Shown piece after piece: positions 42,479 through 51,938 of a stretch of DNA of 64,000 bases. The translations under genes were made by a program, and so were the position numbers. Below the pieces are notes generated by a model. The model had not been told where the DNA came from, did no database searches, and saw nothing but the letters and a program-made list of their open reading frames with translations. The stretch comes from Hongsoonwoonella zoysiae (GTDB lineage Bacteria; Pseudomonadota; Alphaproteobacteria; Rhizobiales; Stappiaceae): contig NZ_JABRXF010000003.1 of assembly GCF_013266695.1 (NCBI RefSeq), positions 62,001-126,000 on the forward strand, given 5' to 3'. Every line of letters begins with the position of its first letter. The first letter of the stretch is position 1.

Positions 42479-44845
42479 ATGGCGCGGGCATATATTGCCA
42501 ACGCGTCCGCGCGCCGATTCGCGGACTTTATAAGAAGGCAGAAAGGCGCGACCTCGCTGACGGGGCACATACGCCTTCTGGCTCAACCGGCATATCATCG
42601 CCTCCTGGCGTCGGAGCCGTTCTTCCGCAGGCTCATTCCGGCACTTTCGGTCTTCTTCATTGCATCGCTCGCCATCTACAGGGCGCTTTCGATTTCCTAT
42701 GACCATCAGGAAATCGACACCCGCGCGCGCGATGAACTGTCAATGATCGCGACGTCGCTTTCCGCTCGGCTGGCGCTTGCCGAAAACGAGCTTCCGGAAA
42801 TCGGCTTCGCGACAGCCTTGCAAACGGCGCTCGCCGATAATCTGCCGCCGCGCGCAACCAGCGGTGGGCGGCAGATATATGTCGCCGACGCCGACGGCAC
42901 CATCGTCGCCAGCGCTCCGATCCGGCCTGGCATGGAGGGCCGCCCGCTGACCGGCCTGCTCGGCGCCGGCCAACCTCTGACCGTTTTTGGCGAGCGGGCG
43001 GGCGTTCTCACGATTCACGAAGGGCGGGAGGATGCCGCCTTTGCCACGGTCCATCATCTGGACGGCCGCCTCGGCATGGTGGCCGTTCTCCAGCCGCAGC
43101 AGGCCGTATTCGCGGACTGGCGGGCCGACGTTTCGGCGAATGTTACCCTCTTCGTCGGCACCGCCGCCGTTCTCATCGTGTTGATCTACGCCTTCTTCTC
43201 CCAGGCAACGCGCGCCGAACAGGCCGATCAGATCTATGCGGCGACGCGCGGGCGCATCGACGCCGCGCTCAATCGCGGGCGATGCGGCCTTTTCGACTGG
43301 GACCTTTCGCGCGGGCGGATTTTCTGGTCGGCATCTCTTTATGAAATGCTCGGCCAGGAGCCGCGCGACGATATACTCGGTTTCGCAGAGATCACCGCGA
43401 TCGCCCATCCCGATGACATCGATTTCTATGAGCTAGCGGAAACGCTGCTTGAGACCGGCGAGACCACGGTGGACCGCATGTTCCGCATGCGCCATGCCAA
43501 CGGCAACTGGGTCTGGCTGCGAGCGCGGGCGGAGGTGCAGACGGAGCCCGGTCTTGCGGAACCGCATCTGATCGGCATCTGCATCGACGTTACGGAGCAA
43601 AAGAAGCTGGCGGAGGAGAGCCGCACCGCCGACCTGCGCCTGCGCGATGCGATCGAGACCATTTCCGAAGCCTTCGTGCTTTGGGATTCCGAAAACCGCC
43701 TGGTCATGTGCAATTCCAACTATCAGACGCTGCACGACCTTCCGCCCAGCCTCATCCGCACGGGTACACCCTACTCGCAGGTCATGGCAACGGCCCGTCA
43801 GCCCGTGGTCAACACAAGCGCGATCGGCGCGAGCGTGAGCGAGGCATCCTCCAGCTACGAAGCCCAGCTTGAAGACGGCCGTTGGCTGCAGATCTCCGAG
43901 CGTCGGACCAAGGACGGCGGGTTCGTCTCGGTCGGCACCGATATCACCGCGCTGAAGCGTCACGAAGAAAAACTGATGGAAAGCGAAAGGCGCCAGATCG
44001 CGACGATCGCGGACCTTCGCCAATCGCGCCAGAAGCTCGAGGTTCAGGCCCAGCAGCTCGTCGAACTCGCCGAGAAATACTCCGAAGAAAAGACCCGCGC
44101 CGAAGAGGCCAACAAGGCGAAGTCGGAGTTTCTGGCCAATATCTCCCATGAACTTCGCACGCCGCTCAATGCGATCATTGGCTTCTCGGAAATCATGAAC
44201 CAGGAAATGTTCGGCAAGCTCGGTTCCGAGAAATATCAGGAATATTGCCGCGACATTCACGAAAGCGGCCGCTACCTCCTTAACGTGATTAACGACATTC
44301 TCGACATGTCGAAGATCGAAGCCGGACGCATGGAGCTGAAGAGCGAGGAGGTCGACCTCGGCCAGATCGTCGAGGAAGTGACGCGCATCGTCACGCCGAC
44401 GGCGAAGGAAAAGCACATCATCGTCGAGGCGAAGGCCAACGATGACCTGATGCTTTCCGGCGACCGTCGCGCCCTCAAGCAGATCCTGATCAATCTGATG
44501 GCGAACGGCGTCAAGTTCACGCAGGACGGCGGCACGGTTTCCATCGAGGCGACACGCGGCGGAGATACCGTCGATGTCGTCGTCACCGACACCGGTATCG
44601 GGATTGCGCGCGAGCACGTGCCGATGCTCGCCCAGCCGTTCGTCCAGGTGGAAAATCAGTTCACGAAGACGCACAAGGGTTCCGGCCTTGGCCTGGCCAT
44701 CGCCCGCTCGCTGACGGAACTTCACGGCGGCAGGATGGATATCCAGTCGGAGGAAGGTGTCGGCACCCGGGTTCACCTGAGCCTTCCCGTTTCCGGCCCG
44801 TCGTCGGCGGATGGTCAATCGGCAGCGGAACCCGCGGAAGTCTGA
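42479..44845 (+). CDS. pleC: PAS sensor histidine kinase, PleC/DivJ/PdhS class
   Basis: Membrane histidine kinase of about 788 residues. Two membrane segments (near 53-73 and 220-242) bracket a periplasmic domain of about 145 residues. Two PAS domains follow (FDWDLSRGRIFWSASLYEML; FVLWDSENRLVMCN), then a coiled coil, the phospho-acceptor NISHELRTPLNAIIGFSEIM near residue 560, and HATPase boxes NGVKFT, DTGIGI and GSGLGLAI. The segment FGKLGSEKYQEYCRDIHESG is typical of PleC/DivJ-family kinases that control DivK. Position beside glnE and degP, as I recall for Sinorhizobium pleC, and an upstream CtrA box support PleC rather than DivJ or PdhS. Start: ATG at 42479; the frame also has a TTG 15 bases upstream. 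Confidence 0.75.
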   Translation: MARAYIANASARRFADFIRRQKGATSLTGHIRLLAQPAYHRLLASEPFFRRLIPALSVFFIASLAIYRALSISYDHQEIDTRARDELSMIATSLSARLALAENELPEIGFATALQTALADNLPPRATSGGRQIYVADADGTIVASAPIRPGMEGRPLTGLLGAGQPLTVFGERAGVLTIHEGREDAAFATVHHLDGRLGMVAVLQPQQAVFADWRADVSANVTLFVGTAAVLIVLIYAFFSQATRAEQADQIYAATRGRIDAALNRGRCGLFDWDLSRGRIFWSASLYEMLGQEPRDDILGFAEITAIAHPDDIDFYELAETLLETGETTVDRMFRMRHANGNWVWLRARAEVQTEPGLAEPHLIGICIDVTEQKKLAEESRTADLRLRDAIETISEAFVLWDSENRLVMCNSNYQTLHDLPPSLIRTGTPYSQVMATARQPVVNTSAIGASVSEASSSYEAQLEDGRWLQISERRTKDGGFVSVGTDITALKRHEEKLMESERRQIATIADLRQSRQKLEVQAQQLVELAEKYSEEKTRAEEANKAKSEFLANISHELRTPLNAIIGFSEIMNQEMFGKLGSEKYQEYCRDIHESGRYLLNVINDILDMSKIEAGRMELKSEEVDLGQIVEEVTRIVTPTAKEKHIIVEAKANDDLMLSGDRRALKQILINLMANGVKFTQDGGTVSIEATRGGDTVDVVVTDTGIGIAREHVPMLAQPFVQVENQFTKTHKGSGLGLAIARSLTELHGGRMDIQSEEGVGTRVHLSLPVSGPSSADGQSAAEPAEV

Positions 44846-44934
44846 GCCTGCGGCAGGCTGTTTCCTTCGACAAGCGGCGGAGAAATGGATCTCCGGGAGA
44901 GAAACCCGCAAGCGGCCAACTCAGGCGCCGAAAA

Positions 44935-47874
44935 TCAATCCTGAACGCGCACGGGGCCGACGATTTTTTCAAACGTTGAACGCACGCTCGCCTGCATGTC
45001 GGCGAGCTTCGCCTCAAGCCGGGCAAAATCGGGTTCGCCGCTCGCCCGCACGAGAAGGTCTATCACGCCGCGCGGGGCTTCTTCACGCTTGAAAGGCCCT
45101 TCAACCGCAAGCCTGAGCACCTGCGTCAGCGCATGATACATGCGGATCGCCGGCACCAGCACTTCGGCGTCGCCAGGGTCGAGCACGCCTGCTTCCGCTG
45201 CCTTGCCAAGGGCGGTTTCCGTCGTCTGGTTCAGCATGTCGGGATAAGCGGCCGCGTGAACGAGCTGCAGGTACTGGGCGACGAACTCGATATCGACGAG
45301 CCCGCCGGCCACCTGCTTCAGATCCCAGATGTCTTTCGACCCTTTTTCCTTCTCGATGCGCGCGCGCATGCCGGCGACCTCGCGGGCAACGGTCGCCACG
45401 TCGCGCGGCTTGCAGAGCGTGTCGCAGATCGATTTCTCGATCTTTGCCTGAATTCGATCGCTCGATGCCGCAATCACCCGGGCGCGCGTGAGCGCCATAT
45501 GCTCCCACGTCCAGGCTCGGTTCGCCTGATAGTCCTCAAAGGCTGAAAGCCGCGTTGCCAGCGGCCCGGCATTGCCGGATGGCCTTAACCGGAAATCGAC
45601 GTCATAGAGCAATCCTTCCGCCGTGGGAGCGGAAAGCGCGGTGACAAGGCGCTGCGTCAAACGGATATAATATGGGCCCGGCTCCAGCGGGCGCTGGCCG
45701 TCGGTCTTTTCGACACCTTCTTCGAAATCGTAGAGCAGCATGAGGTCGAGGTCGGACGAAGCCGTCATTTCGCGCCCGCCGAGCTTGCCCATGGCGACAA
45801 CCGCATAATCGCCGCCCTTGAGCTTGCCATGGGTTTCGGCCACATGTTCGACAACCCGCTCCATCAGCATCTGCACGACCACCTCTGCAAGCCGTGCCTG
45901 CGCATGGCCGACCTGCAGAGCGTTCAGCGTGTCCGACAAAAGCCGCAGGCCGATCAGGAACTGCTGTTCCTGCGCGAAGATACGCGCACGATCGAGCGCA
46001 TCCTCGTAAAACCGTGCCAGGCCAAGCGTTCGTTCAAGGCCCGCCCGGAACTCGGCGGCACGCGGCATCGCATCGAAAAACGCCGGATCGAGCACGGCAT
46101 CGAGCACATGCACCCGGCGCGAGACGACTTGCGCCAGCCGCGGTGCCGCCCCCATCACCGTTGCCAGCAGGTTCAAAAGCTGCGGGTTGGAGCGCAGGAG
46201 CGAAAAAAGCTGAACGCCCGCCGGCAGCTTCGATAAAAACCCGTCAAAGGCGATCAGCGCCTGATCGGCGTTATCGGTGCGGGCCAGAGCGTCGATCAGC
46301 AGCGGATGGAGCTCCGTCAACCGCTCGCGCGCCTTGGTGGATCGCACGGCGGGATAGCGGCCGAAATGCCAGGATTTTATGATACGGCAGGCGTCCTGAG
46401 GGCGTTTGAAGCCGAGGCGGGACAGCGTCTCCAGCGTGCCGGGGTCATCATCGTCGCCGGTAAAGACGAGGTTGCCGAGGTCGGAGGCAAGTTCCGGCTC
46501 ATCCTCGAACAGAGCCGCATAGTGCCCCTGTACGACGACGAGCCGGGCTCTGACCGCATCCTTGAAGGCGGAAACGTCCTCATGGCCCATCAGCGCGGCG
46601 ATTCGCGCAAGGCCCGCATCGTCGGAGGGCAGCGTATGTGTCTGTTCGTCGTTCACCATCTGGATGCGATGTTCGACGGCGCGCAGGAAAACATACGCCT
46701 CCTCCAGTTCGGCGCGCGCCGCCTCCTCGATCCAGCCGAGCTCCGCGAGTTTCGCGAGCGTATCCAGCGTCCGCTTTCCGCGAAGGTCCGGAATGCGCCC
46801 GCCGGCGATGAGCTGCTGCGTCTGCGCGAAAAATTCCACCTCGCGAATGCCGCCCCGGCCGAGCTTCACATTGTGGCCGGCAACGGCGATGCGCCCGTGC
46901 CCCTTCTGCGCGTGGATTTGTCGCTTGATGGAATGGACGTCGGAGATCGCCGCGTAATCCAGATACTTGCGCCAGATAAAGGGTGAAATCTCCCGCAAGA
47001 ACGCTTCGCCCGCCCGAATGTCGCCCGCGCAGGCGCGCGCCTTGATGAGTGCGGCGCGCTCCCAGTTCTGCCCCATGCTCTCGTAGTAGACGAGCGCGGC
47101 CGGAATCGCCATGGCAAGCGGCGTTGCACCGGGATCGGGCCTCAGCCTCAAATCGGTGCGGAAGACATAACCGTCGCCCGTGCGTTCGCTCAGGATCTTG
47201 ACCACACGTTTCGCCAGACGGACGAATTCCACCGGCGCCTCGGCATTTCCCGCAAGCGGCGCCTTGTCCGGATCGTAAAGCGCGATCAGATCGATATCGG
47301 AAGAATAATTAAGCTCGAAGGCGCCGTATTTGCCCATGGCCAATACGATGAAGCCGCTGTCCGCTTCAGGCTTTTCCGGATCCTTCGGGGCGAATTTTCC
47401 CCGTCGTGTCAACTCGTCGAGGCAAAAGCGGATGGCGGCATCGAGCGCGGCATCGGAAAAGCGGCTCAACCCTCCGGTAACATCGTCAAGCGAGATCGCG
47501 CCGCCGATATCGGCAAGCGCCAGCGTCAGCGCAAGTTCCTTCTTGAGCTTGCGCAACTCCGACATGAGTTCCGCTTCGCTCTCGCTCCTCAATCCCCTGG
47601 CGCTTTCGATCAGCTTGTCGGTGCGCACAAGCGGATCGCTGTCGAGGATCGCCAGCAGCCGTTCCTCATCGGCAAGACCTATATCGCGCAGGTAGGGTGC
47701 ATTGGTAAAGACGCCGGCCAGGAACTTGCGGGTCTTTTCGGGAGCAGCCTCAATCAGCGGAGCACCCGCGAACAGGAGGTCGCCTTTCTCCATGTCGCGA
47801 GCGGGCGGGATCATGGTCAGGCGATCGGCAAGGCTCCCCGCTCCTCGTGCCGGTTCCGCGCTTTCATCCCTCAT
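44935..47874 (-). CDS. glnE: Bifunctional glutamine synthetase adenylyltransferase/adenylyl-removing enzyme
   Basis: GlnE attaches and removes AMP on glutamine synthetase in response to PII, setting nitrogen assimilation. At 979 residues it has the usual length. Two nucleotidyltransferase domains are visible: LNYSSDIDLIALYD near residue 220 (removase half) and MTASSDLDLMLLYDFE near residue 710 (transferase half), each with the D-x-D metal motif. GRGGIREVEFFAQ and GGLVDIEFVAQYL follow the two domains as expected. Its start overlaps the end of the histidine kinase gene by 11 bases, so it belongs to the degP-RR-HK-glnE arrangement known in rhizobia. Confidence 0.97.
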   Translation of the reverse strand: MRDESAEPARGAGSLADRLTMIPPARDMEKGDLLFAGAPLIEAAPEKTRKFLAGVFTNAPYLRDIGLADEERLLAILDSDPLVRTDKLIESARGLRSESEAELMSELRKLKKELALTLALADIGGAISLDDVTGGLSRFSDAALDAAIRFCLDELTRRGKFAPKDPEKPEADSGFIVLAMGKYGAFELNYSSDIDLIALYDPDKAPLAGNAEAPVEFVRLAKRVVKILSERTGDGYVFRTDLRLRPDPGATPLAMAIPAALVYYESMGQNWERAALIKARACAGDIRAGEAFLREISPFIWRKYLDYAAISDVHSIKRQIHAQKGHGRIAVAGHNVKLGRGGIREVEFFAQTQQLIAGGRIPDLRGKRTLDTLAKLAELGWIEEAARAELEEAYVFLRAVEHRIQMVNDEQTHTLPSDDAGLARIAALMGHEDVSAFKDAVRARLVVVQGHYAALFEDEPELASDLGNLVFTGDDDDPGTLETLSRLGFKRPQDACRIIKSWHFGRYPAVRSTKARERLTELHPLLIDALARTDNADQALIAFDGFLSKLPAGVQLFSLLRSNPQLLNLLATVMGAAPRLAQVVSRRVHVLDAVLDPAFFDAMPRAAEFRAGLERTLGLARFYEDALDRARIFAQEQQFLIGLRLLSDTLNALQVGHAQARLAEVVVQMLMERVVEHVAETHGKLKGGDYAVVAMGKLGGREMTASSDLDLMLLYDFEEGVEKTDGQRPLEPGPYYIRLTQRLVTALSAPTAEGLLYDVDFRLRPSGNAGPLATRLSAFEDYQANRAWTWEHMALTRARVIAASSDRIQAKIEKSICDTLCKPRDVATVAREVAGMRARIEKEKGSKDIWDLKQVAGGLVDIEFVAQYLQLVHAAAYPDMLNQTTETALGKAAEAGVLDPGDAEVLVPAIRMYHALTQVLRLAVEGPFKREEAPRGVIDLLVRASGEPDFARLEAKLADMQASVRSTFEKIVGPVRVQD

Positions 47875-49285
47875 CTTCCTTCACCCCCGATACGCCGTCC
47901 TTGAGCGGCAATCGCAACACGGCCTTGAGACCCGGTTCACCGTCTATGAGCTCCAGCTTCCCGTGGTGCAGGCGCGTCACTGCCTGCACGAGGGAAAGAC
48001 CGAGGCCGGAACCCGGTTCGGAACGGCTTGTCTCCAGCCGCACGAAGCGCCTGGCGGCGCGGTCGCGGTCTGCTTCGGCAATACCGCTTCCCTTGTCCTT
48101 CACGTAAAGGCATGCTTCGCCATTGTCTTCTTCCATGCCGATCGTGATGCTGGCAATCCCCGTCTCTTGGTCCTTGCCGTATTTGAGCGCATTTTCGGTG
48201 AGGTTGACCAGAGCCTGGGCGAGAAGCTCCCGGTTTCCCCTGACCGTAAGGCCCTGCAGGGGGCCAAGTGCAAGCGTCGCGCCTTCGTCTTCCGCCAGAG
48301 GCTCGTAAAGTTCGGCAATCTCGCCCGCCAGCGCTTTCAGGTCCACGTCGTGCATCTCCGCGTCGGAGGAACCCGCCTCGACACGTGCGATCCGTAACAG
48401 CGCATTGAAAGTGCGGATCAGATAGTCGCAATCCTCGATCGTCGCTTCGAGCGCCTGTCTTGCACCGGCACCGTCTTCATCCGCGCTCTCGCGAAGCGCG
48501 CTTTCCACACGGTTACGCATGCGCGTCAGCGGCGTCTTCAGATCGTGCGCAATATTGTCGGAAACGTCCTTCAGTCCGTAGAGCAGCGCCTCGATGCGCT
48601 CCAGCATCTCATTGAGGCTTGTTGCCAGACGGTCGAACTCATCGCCGCTGCCGTCGACCGGCAGGCGCTCGTTCAGGTCGCCTTTCATGATGCGCCGGCT
48701 TGTCGCCGCCATGGCGTCGATGCGCTTGAGCACCCGGCGGCTGACGAAAACCCAGGTGAGAAGCCCGAGCAGCACCACGACGATCAGCCAGTAACGCAAA
48801 GATTCCGCCAATACGCCCCGGAAATACTGCTGCTCGGCAAGGTCCCGGCCGACGAGAATCCGGTATCCGCCGGTCAACCCGAACACCCGCACCAGCGCCT
48901 CGTAGGATTTCTCGTTTTCGAAGCGCGTATAACGCACGCGCTGGATCTGGCCGTCGGCTTCCGCGAGTACGGAGGAGGAAAGCTGCTGGATGTTGCCCGC
49001 GAGCGAATTGCCGGCGAAGTCGGTGACGAGATAAAGGCTGGCGCCCGGCTGGCGGGATCGCGCGTCCACAGCGGCGACGAGGCGGCGGATACCGCCGATC
49101 CTGTACTGGTCCGAAAGTCCGGTAATCTCGGCGTCGACCGTTTCCACGATCTGGTCGCGCATCACGCTTGCCGTTTGCTGGGACACATAAACCAGCAGCA
49201 CCGCCGAGGCGGCGGTGAGCACGCCAAGGTACATCACCGCCAGCTTGATCGCCGTCGTGCGAAAAAGTTTACCCAGCGCCGTCAC
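47864..49285 (-). CDS. Sensor histidine kinase (classical HAMP type)
   Basis: Inner-membrane kinase of 473 residues. Membrane segments near 12-32 and 168-188 flank a periplasmic sensor of about 135 residues; HAMP (RVLKRIDAMAATSRRIMKGD) follows. The phospho-acceptor motif is HDLKTPLTRMRNRVE near residue 245; ATP-binding boxes are NALKYG, VKDKGSGI and GSGLGLSLVQA. It starts with GTG inside the last 17 bases of the response-regulator gene, so the two are a pair. Downstream of degP, it may sense envelope stress; the ligand is not evident. Confidence 0.93.
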   Translation of the reverse strand: MTALGKLFRTTAIKLAVMYLGVLTAASAVLLVYVSQQTASVMRDQIVETVDAEITGLSDQYRIGGIRRLVAAVDARSRQPGASLYLVTDFAGNSLAGNIQQLSSSVLAEADGQIQRVRYTRFENEKSYEALVRVFGLTGGYRILVGRDLAEQQYFRGVLAESLRYWLIVVVLLGLLTWVFVSRRVLKRIDAMAATSRRIMKGDLNERLPVDGSGDEFDRLATSLNEMLERIEALLYGLKDVSDNIAHDLKTPLTRMRNRVESALRESADEDGAGARQALEATIEDCDYLIRTFNALLRIARVEAGSSDAEMHDVDLKALAGEIAELYEPLAEDEGATLALGPLQGLTVRGNRELLAQALVNLTENALKYGKDQETGIASITIGMEEDNGEACLYVKDKGSGIAEADRDRAARRFVRLETSRSEPGSGLGLSLVQAVTRLHHGKLELIDGEPGLKAVLRLPLKDGVSGVKEDEG

Positions 49286-49949
49286 GTATCGAGTATCCCG
49301 CCCCGCGTATCGTGTGAAGCAGCGGCTTGTCGAACTCCTTGTCGATCTTGGATCTTAACCGCGAAATATGCACGTCGATCACATTGGTCTGCGGATCGAA
49401 GTGATATTCCCAGACGTTTTCAAGCAGCATGGTCCGCGTGACGACCTGGCCGGCGTGCTGCATGAGATACTCAAGCAGCTTGAATTCACGCGGCTGCAGT
49501 GGAATTTCCTGCCCTTCGCGGCGCACCGTGTGGCTGAGGCGGTCGAGCGTCAGCCCGCCGACGCTGTAGCTTGTCTCCAGCCCCGCCTGCCTTGGCCTGC
49601 GGCCCAACGCCTCGACGCGGGCAAGAAGTTCGGAGAAGGCATAGGGTTTGGGCAGATAGTCGTCGCCGCCTGCCCGGAGGCCCTTGACCCGGTCGTCGAC
49701 CTGGCTTAGGGCCGAGAGGATCAGAACGGGCGTATGGTTGTCGCGTTCGCGAAGCTCGGAGACAATGGAAAGTCCGTCGCGTTTCGGCAGCATGCGGTCG
49801 ACGACAAGCACGTCGTAACCGGTGTCGAGGGCAAGATCGTAGCCCTCCTCTCCATCGGCGGCATGGTCCACCACATGGCCCGCCTCTTTCAGCGCCTTGA
49901 CCAGATAGGCCGCGGCCTCGCGGTCGTCTTCGATGATCAGGATACGCAT
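49269..49949 (-). CDS. OmpR-type response regulator
   Basis: Two-domain regulator of 226 residues. Receiver: acidic pair DD near residue 8, phospho-acceptor aspartate in VLVVDRMLP near residue 51, conserved Thr/Ser switch in LILSAL, and Lys in YLPKPYAF. Winged-helix output domain from about 130, ending SRLRSKIDKEFDKPLLHTIRGAGY. The ATG at 49949 gives the standard MRILIIEDD start; an upstream extension of 11 residues is rejected. Partner of the overlapping kinase. The gap before degP (49950-50218) holds its promoter and an imperfect CATGAAA/TTTCATG dyad at 50051-50072. Confidence 0.94.
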   Translation of the reverse strand: MRILIIEDDREAAAYLVKALKEAGHVVDHAADGEEGYDLALDTGYDVLVVDRMLPKRDGLSIVSELRERDNHTPVLILSALSQVDDRVKGLRAGGDDYLPKPYAFSELLARVEALGRRPRQAGLETSYSVGGLTLDRLSHTVRREGQEIPLQPREFKLLEYLMQHAGQVVTRTMLLENVWEYHFDPQTNVIDVHISRLRSKIDKEFDKPLLHTIRGAGYSIRDGAG

Positions 49950-50218
49950 GCGTCTGCTCGCTGGTTGACAGAGCATATTCACACGAAGCGCAATTCGCTC
50001 CGTAAATCAAGAATATGCCGCAGATTTCAGGCTCTGGCCCGCTTTCTTGCCATGAAACCTTGTGATTTCATGATGCGGCCCCGCAAGCCGGAACGTAAAA
50101 TACCGGCAGCGGTCCGATCCGCCGCCGGTTGAGCCGGTTGTTTCGGGGCGACAGATGTCAACAACCTGGCTCGGTGGCGGTCCCGGGCCAGGGGCGACCC
50201 GGATCCGCCACTTGCAAG

Positions 50219-51751
50219 TTAGCCTCGGGACTTGTCGACAGGCAGCGCGACGAAGCGCACCGTCTCGTCGCTCTTGACCCTCAGCAACACCGCTTTCCGG
50301 CCTTTCTCCGAGGCAGCGACGACCGCTTCCGCGACCTCGCCCGGCGTATTCACCGTCGATCCGGCAACCTCAAGGATCACGTCGCCGGTCTTGAGGCCTT
50401 TTTCGGCAGCGGCGCCGTCCGGGACGATGTCCGTCACGACAACCCCTTCCTCGCCGACGCCAACGGCCTTGGCCGAAGCAAGCTCGACACCGAGGCTTTC
50501 GACAACGGCCGTCTTCTCGCCCGTCGGCTTGGCGGCATCCGCCAACTTCTCGGGCTCGGCAAGGCGGCCGAGCGTTACGGAGATGTTCTTTTCTTCCCCG
50601 TCGCGCCAGATAGTCACGTCGACCTCGGTATCGGGCGCGTATTCGGCGATCATCTTGGCAAGCTCACGCGGTCCTTCGACCGTCTTGCCGTCGACCTTCA
50701 GGATCGTGTCGCCGCTTTTGATGCCCGCCTTTTTCGCCGGGCTGTCGTCCTGGGCGTCCGCGACGATGGCGCCGCTCGCCTTGTCAAGGCCGATGCTTTC
50801 GGCGATATCCTCCGACACCGGCTGGATATGCACGCCAAGCCAGCCGCGCACCACGGTGCCATCGTCCTTCAGGTCGACGATGATGTTCTTCGCCGTCGAG
50901 GACGGGATGGCGAAGGCGATCCCCACATTGCCGCCCGAAGGCGAGAAGATCGCCGCGTTCACGCCGATCACCTGGCCCTTCACGTTGAAGGCCGGACCGC
51001 CGGAGTTGCCCCGGTTCACGGGCGCGTCGATCTGGATGAAGTCGTCGTAGGGGCCGGCGCCGATGTCGCGCCCACGCGCGGAAACGATGCCCGCTGTCAC
51101 CGTGCCGCCGAGGCCGAACGGATTGCCGATTGCAACCACCCACTCGCCGACTTGCGGCGCCTCTTCGGCGAATTCGACGTATTCGAACTTGCGCTCCGCA
51201 TCGACCTTGAGAAGAGCAAGGTCCGTGCGGTCGTCCGCGCCGATCAGCCGTGCGTCGAATTCCGTTCCGTCATCCATTACAACCGTGAACTCGGAACCGT
51301 TGTCGACGACATGCTGGTTGGTCACGAGGTAGCCATCATCGGAGATGAAGAAGCCCGAGCCCTGGGACTGGCGCTCGCGGCGCGGTGCGCGCTTTTGCTG
51401 CTCCTCGCCACCGAAGCGGCGGAAGAAGCGTTTCAGCGGGTGGTCGTCGGGCAGATCTTCTAGGCCCGGCATTCCGTCGAAGCCGTTGAAGCCGTCGAGC
51501 GCCATCGTCTGCGTGCGGGCCTCGGACCGCACGCGGACGCTGACGACGGCGGGCTGGACCGCCTTGACGACCTCGGCGAAATTCGCCGGCGCCGGCGCGT
51601 CGACGCGCACAGGATCGGCAAGGGCGAGCCCTTCCGGAATCACGGTCTGGATGCTCATGGCGCCCGCCGCGCCGAGGATCACCGCCCCGGCCAGCAGCGA
51701 TGTACGGCGCTTCTTCAGGGTTTTCGCGGCATTGGAATTCGCAATTGTCAT
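50219..51751 (-). CDS. degP: Do/HtrA-family periplasmic serine protease
   Basis: Periplasmic protease/chaperone of 510 residues. An N-terminal signal or anchor (LLAGAVILGAAGAMSIQTVI) precedes the trypsin-like domain, whose triad is His in VTNQHVVDNG, Asp in DRTDLALLKV and Ser in NRGNSGGPAFN. Two PDZ domains follow (GWLGVHIQPV...; GVVVTDIVPDGAAAEKGL...). The acidic/basic linker EEQQKRAPRRERQSQG is the LA loop. The ATG at 51751 follows GGAGAACC. Clears misfolded envelope proteins; the two-component pair next to it may respond to the same stress. Confidence 0.95.
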   Translation of the reverse strand: MTIANSNAAKTLKKRRTSLLAGAVILGAAGAMSIQTVIPEGLALADPVRVDAPAPANFAEVVKAVQPAVVSVRVRSEARTQTMALDGFNGFDGMPGLEDLPDDHPLKRFFRRFGGEEQQKRAPRRERQSQGSGFFISDDGYLVTNQHVVDNGSEFTVVMDDGTEFDARLIGADDRTDLALLKVDAERKFEYVEFAEEAPQVGEWVVAIGNPFGLGGTVTAGIVSARGRDIGAGPYDDFIQIDAPVNRGNSGGPAFNVKGQVIGVNAAIFSPSGGNVGIAFAIPSSTAKNIIVDLKDDGTVVRGWLGVHIQPVSEDIAESIGLDKASGAIVADAQDDSPAKKAGIKSGDTILKVDGKTVEGPRELAKMIAEYAPDTEVDVTIWRDGEEKNISVTLGRLAEPEKLADAAKPTGEKTAVVESLGVELASAKAVGVGEEGVVVTDIVPDGAAAEKGLKTGDVILEVAGSTVNTPGEVAEAVVAASEKGRKAVLLRVKSDETVRFVALPVDKSRG

Positions 51752-51938
51752 GGTCCGGTTCTCCAACAGGCGTTTGAATTCGGCTCTCTTCCAAGAGGTC
51801 GGATCAGGAAATCTTTCGCCCGACGCGCCTTCGCGGGGGCAAAGCCGCATCGGATGAACCTGATATGGATGAGGCCGCCTTACAGGCGCCTGTCGGGCCG
51901 ATTAAACTTTCGTAATGTGGGCGGACGACCCTTTGGTT

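Noticed and set aside
50051-50072. CATGAAA/TTTCATG dyad between degP and the response regulator gene
   Set aside because: Only 7-bp arms with an 8-base spacer and no second copy noticed; too weak to call an operator or terminator.
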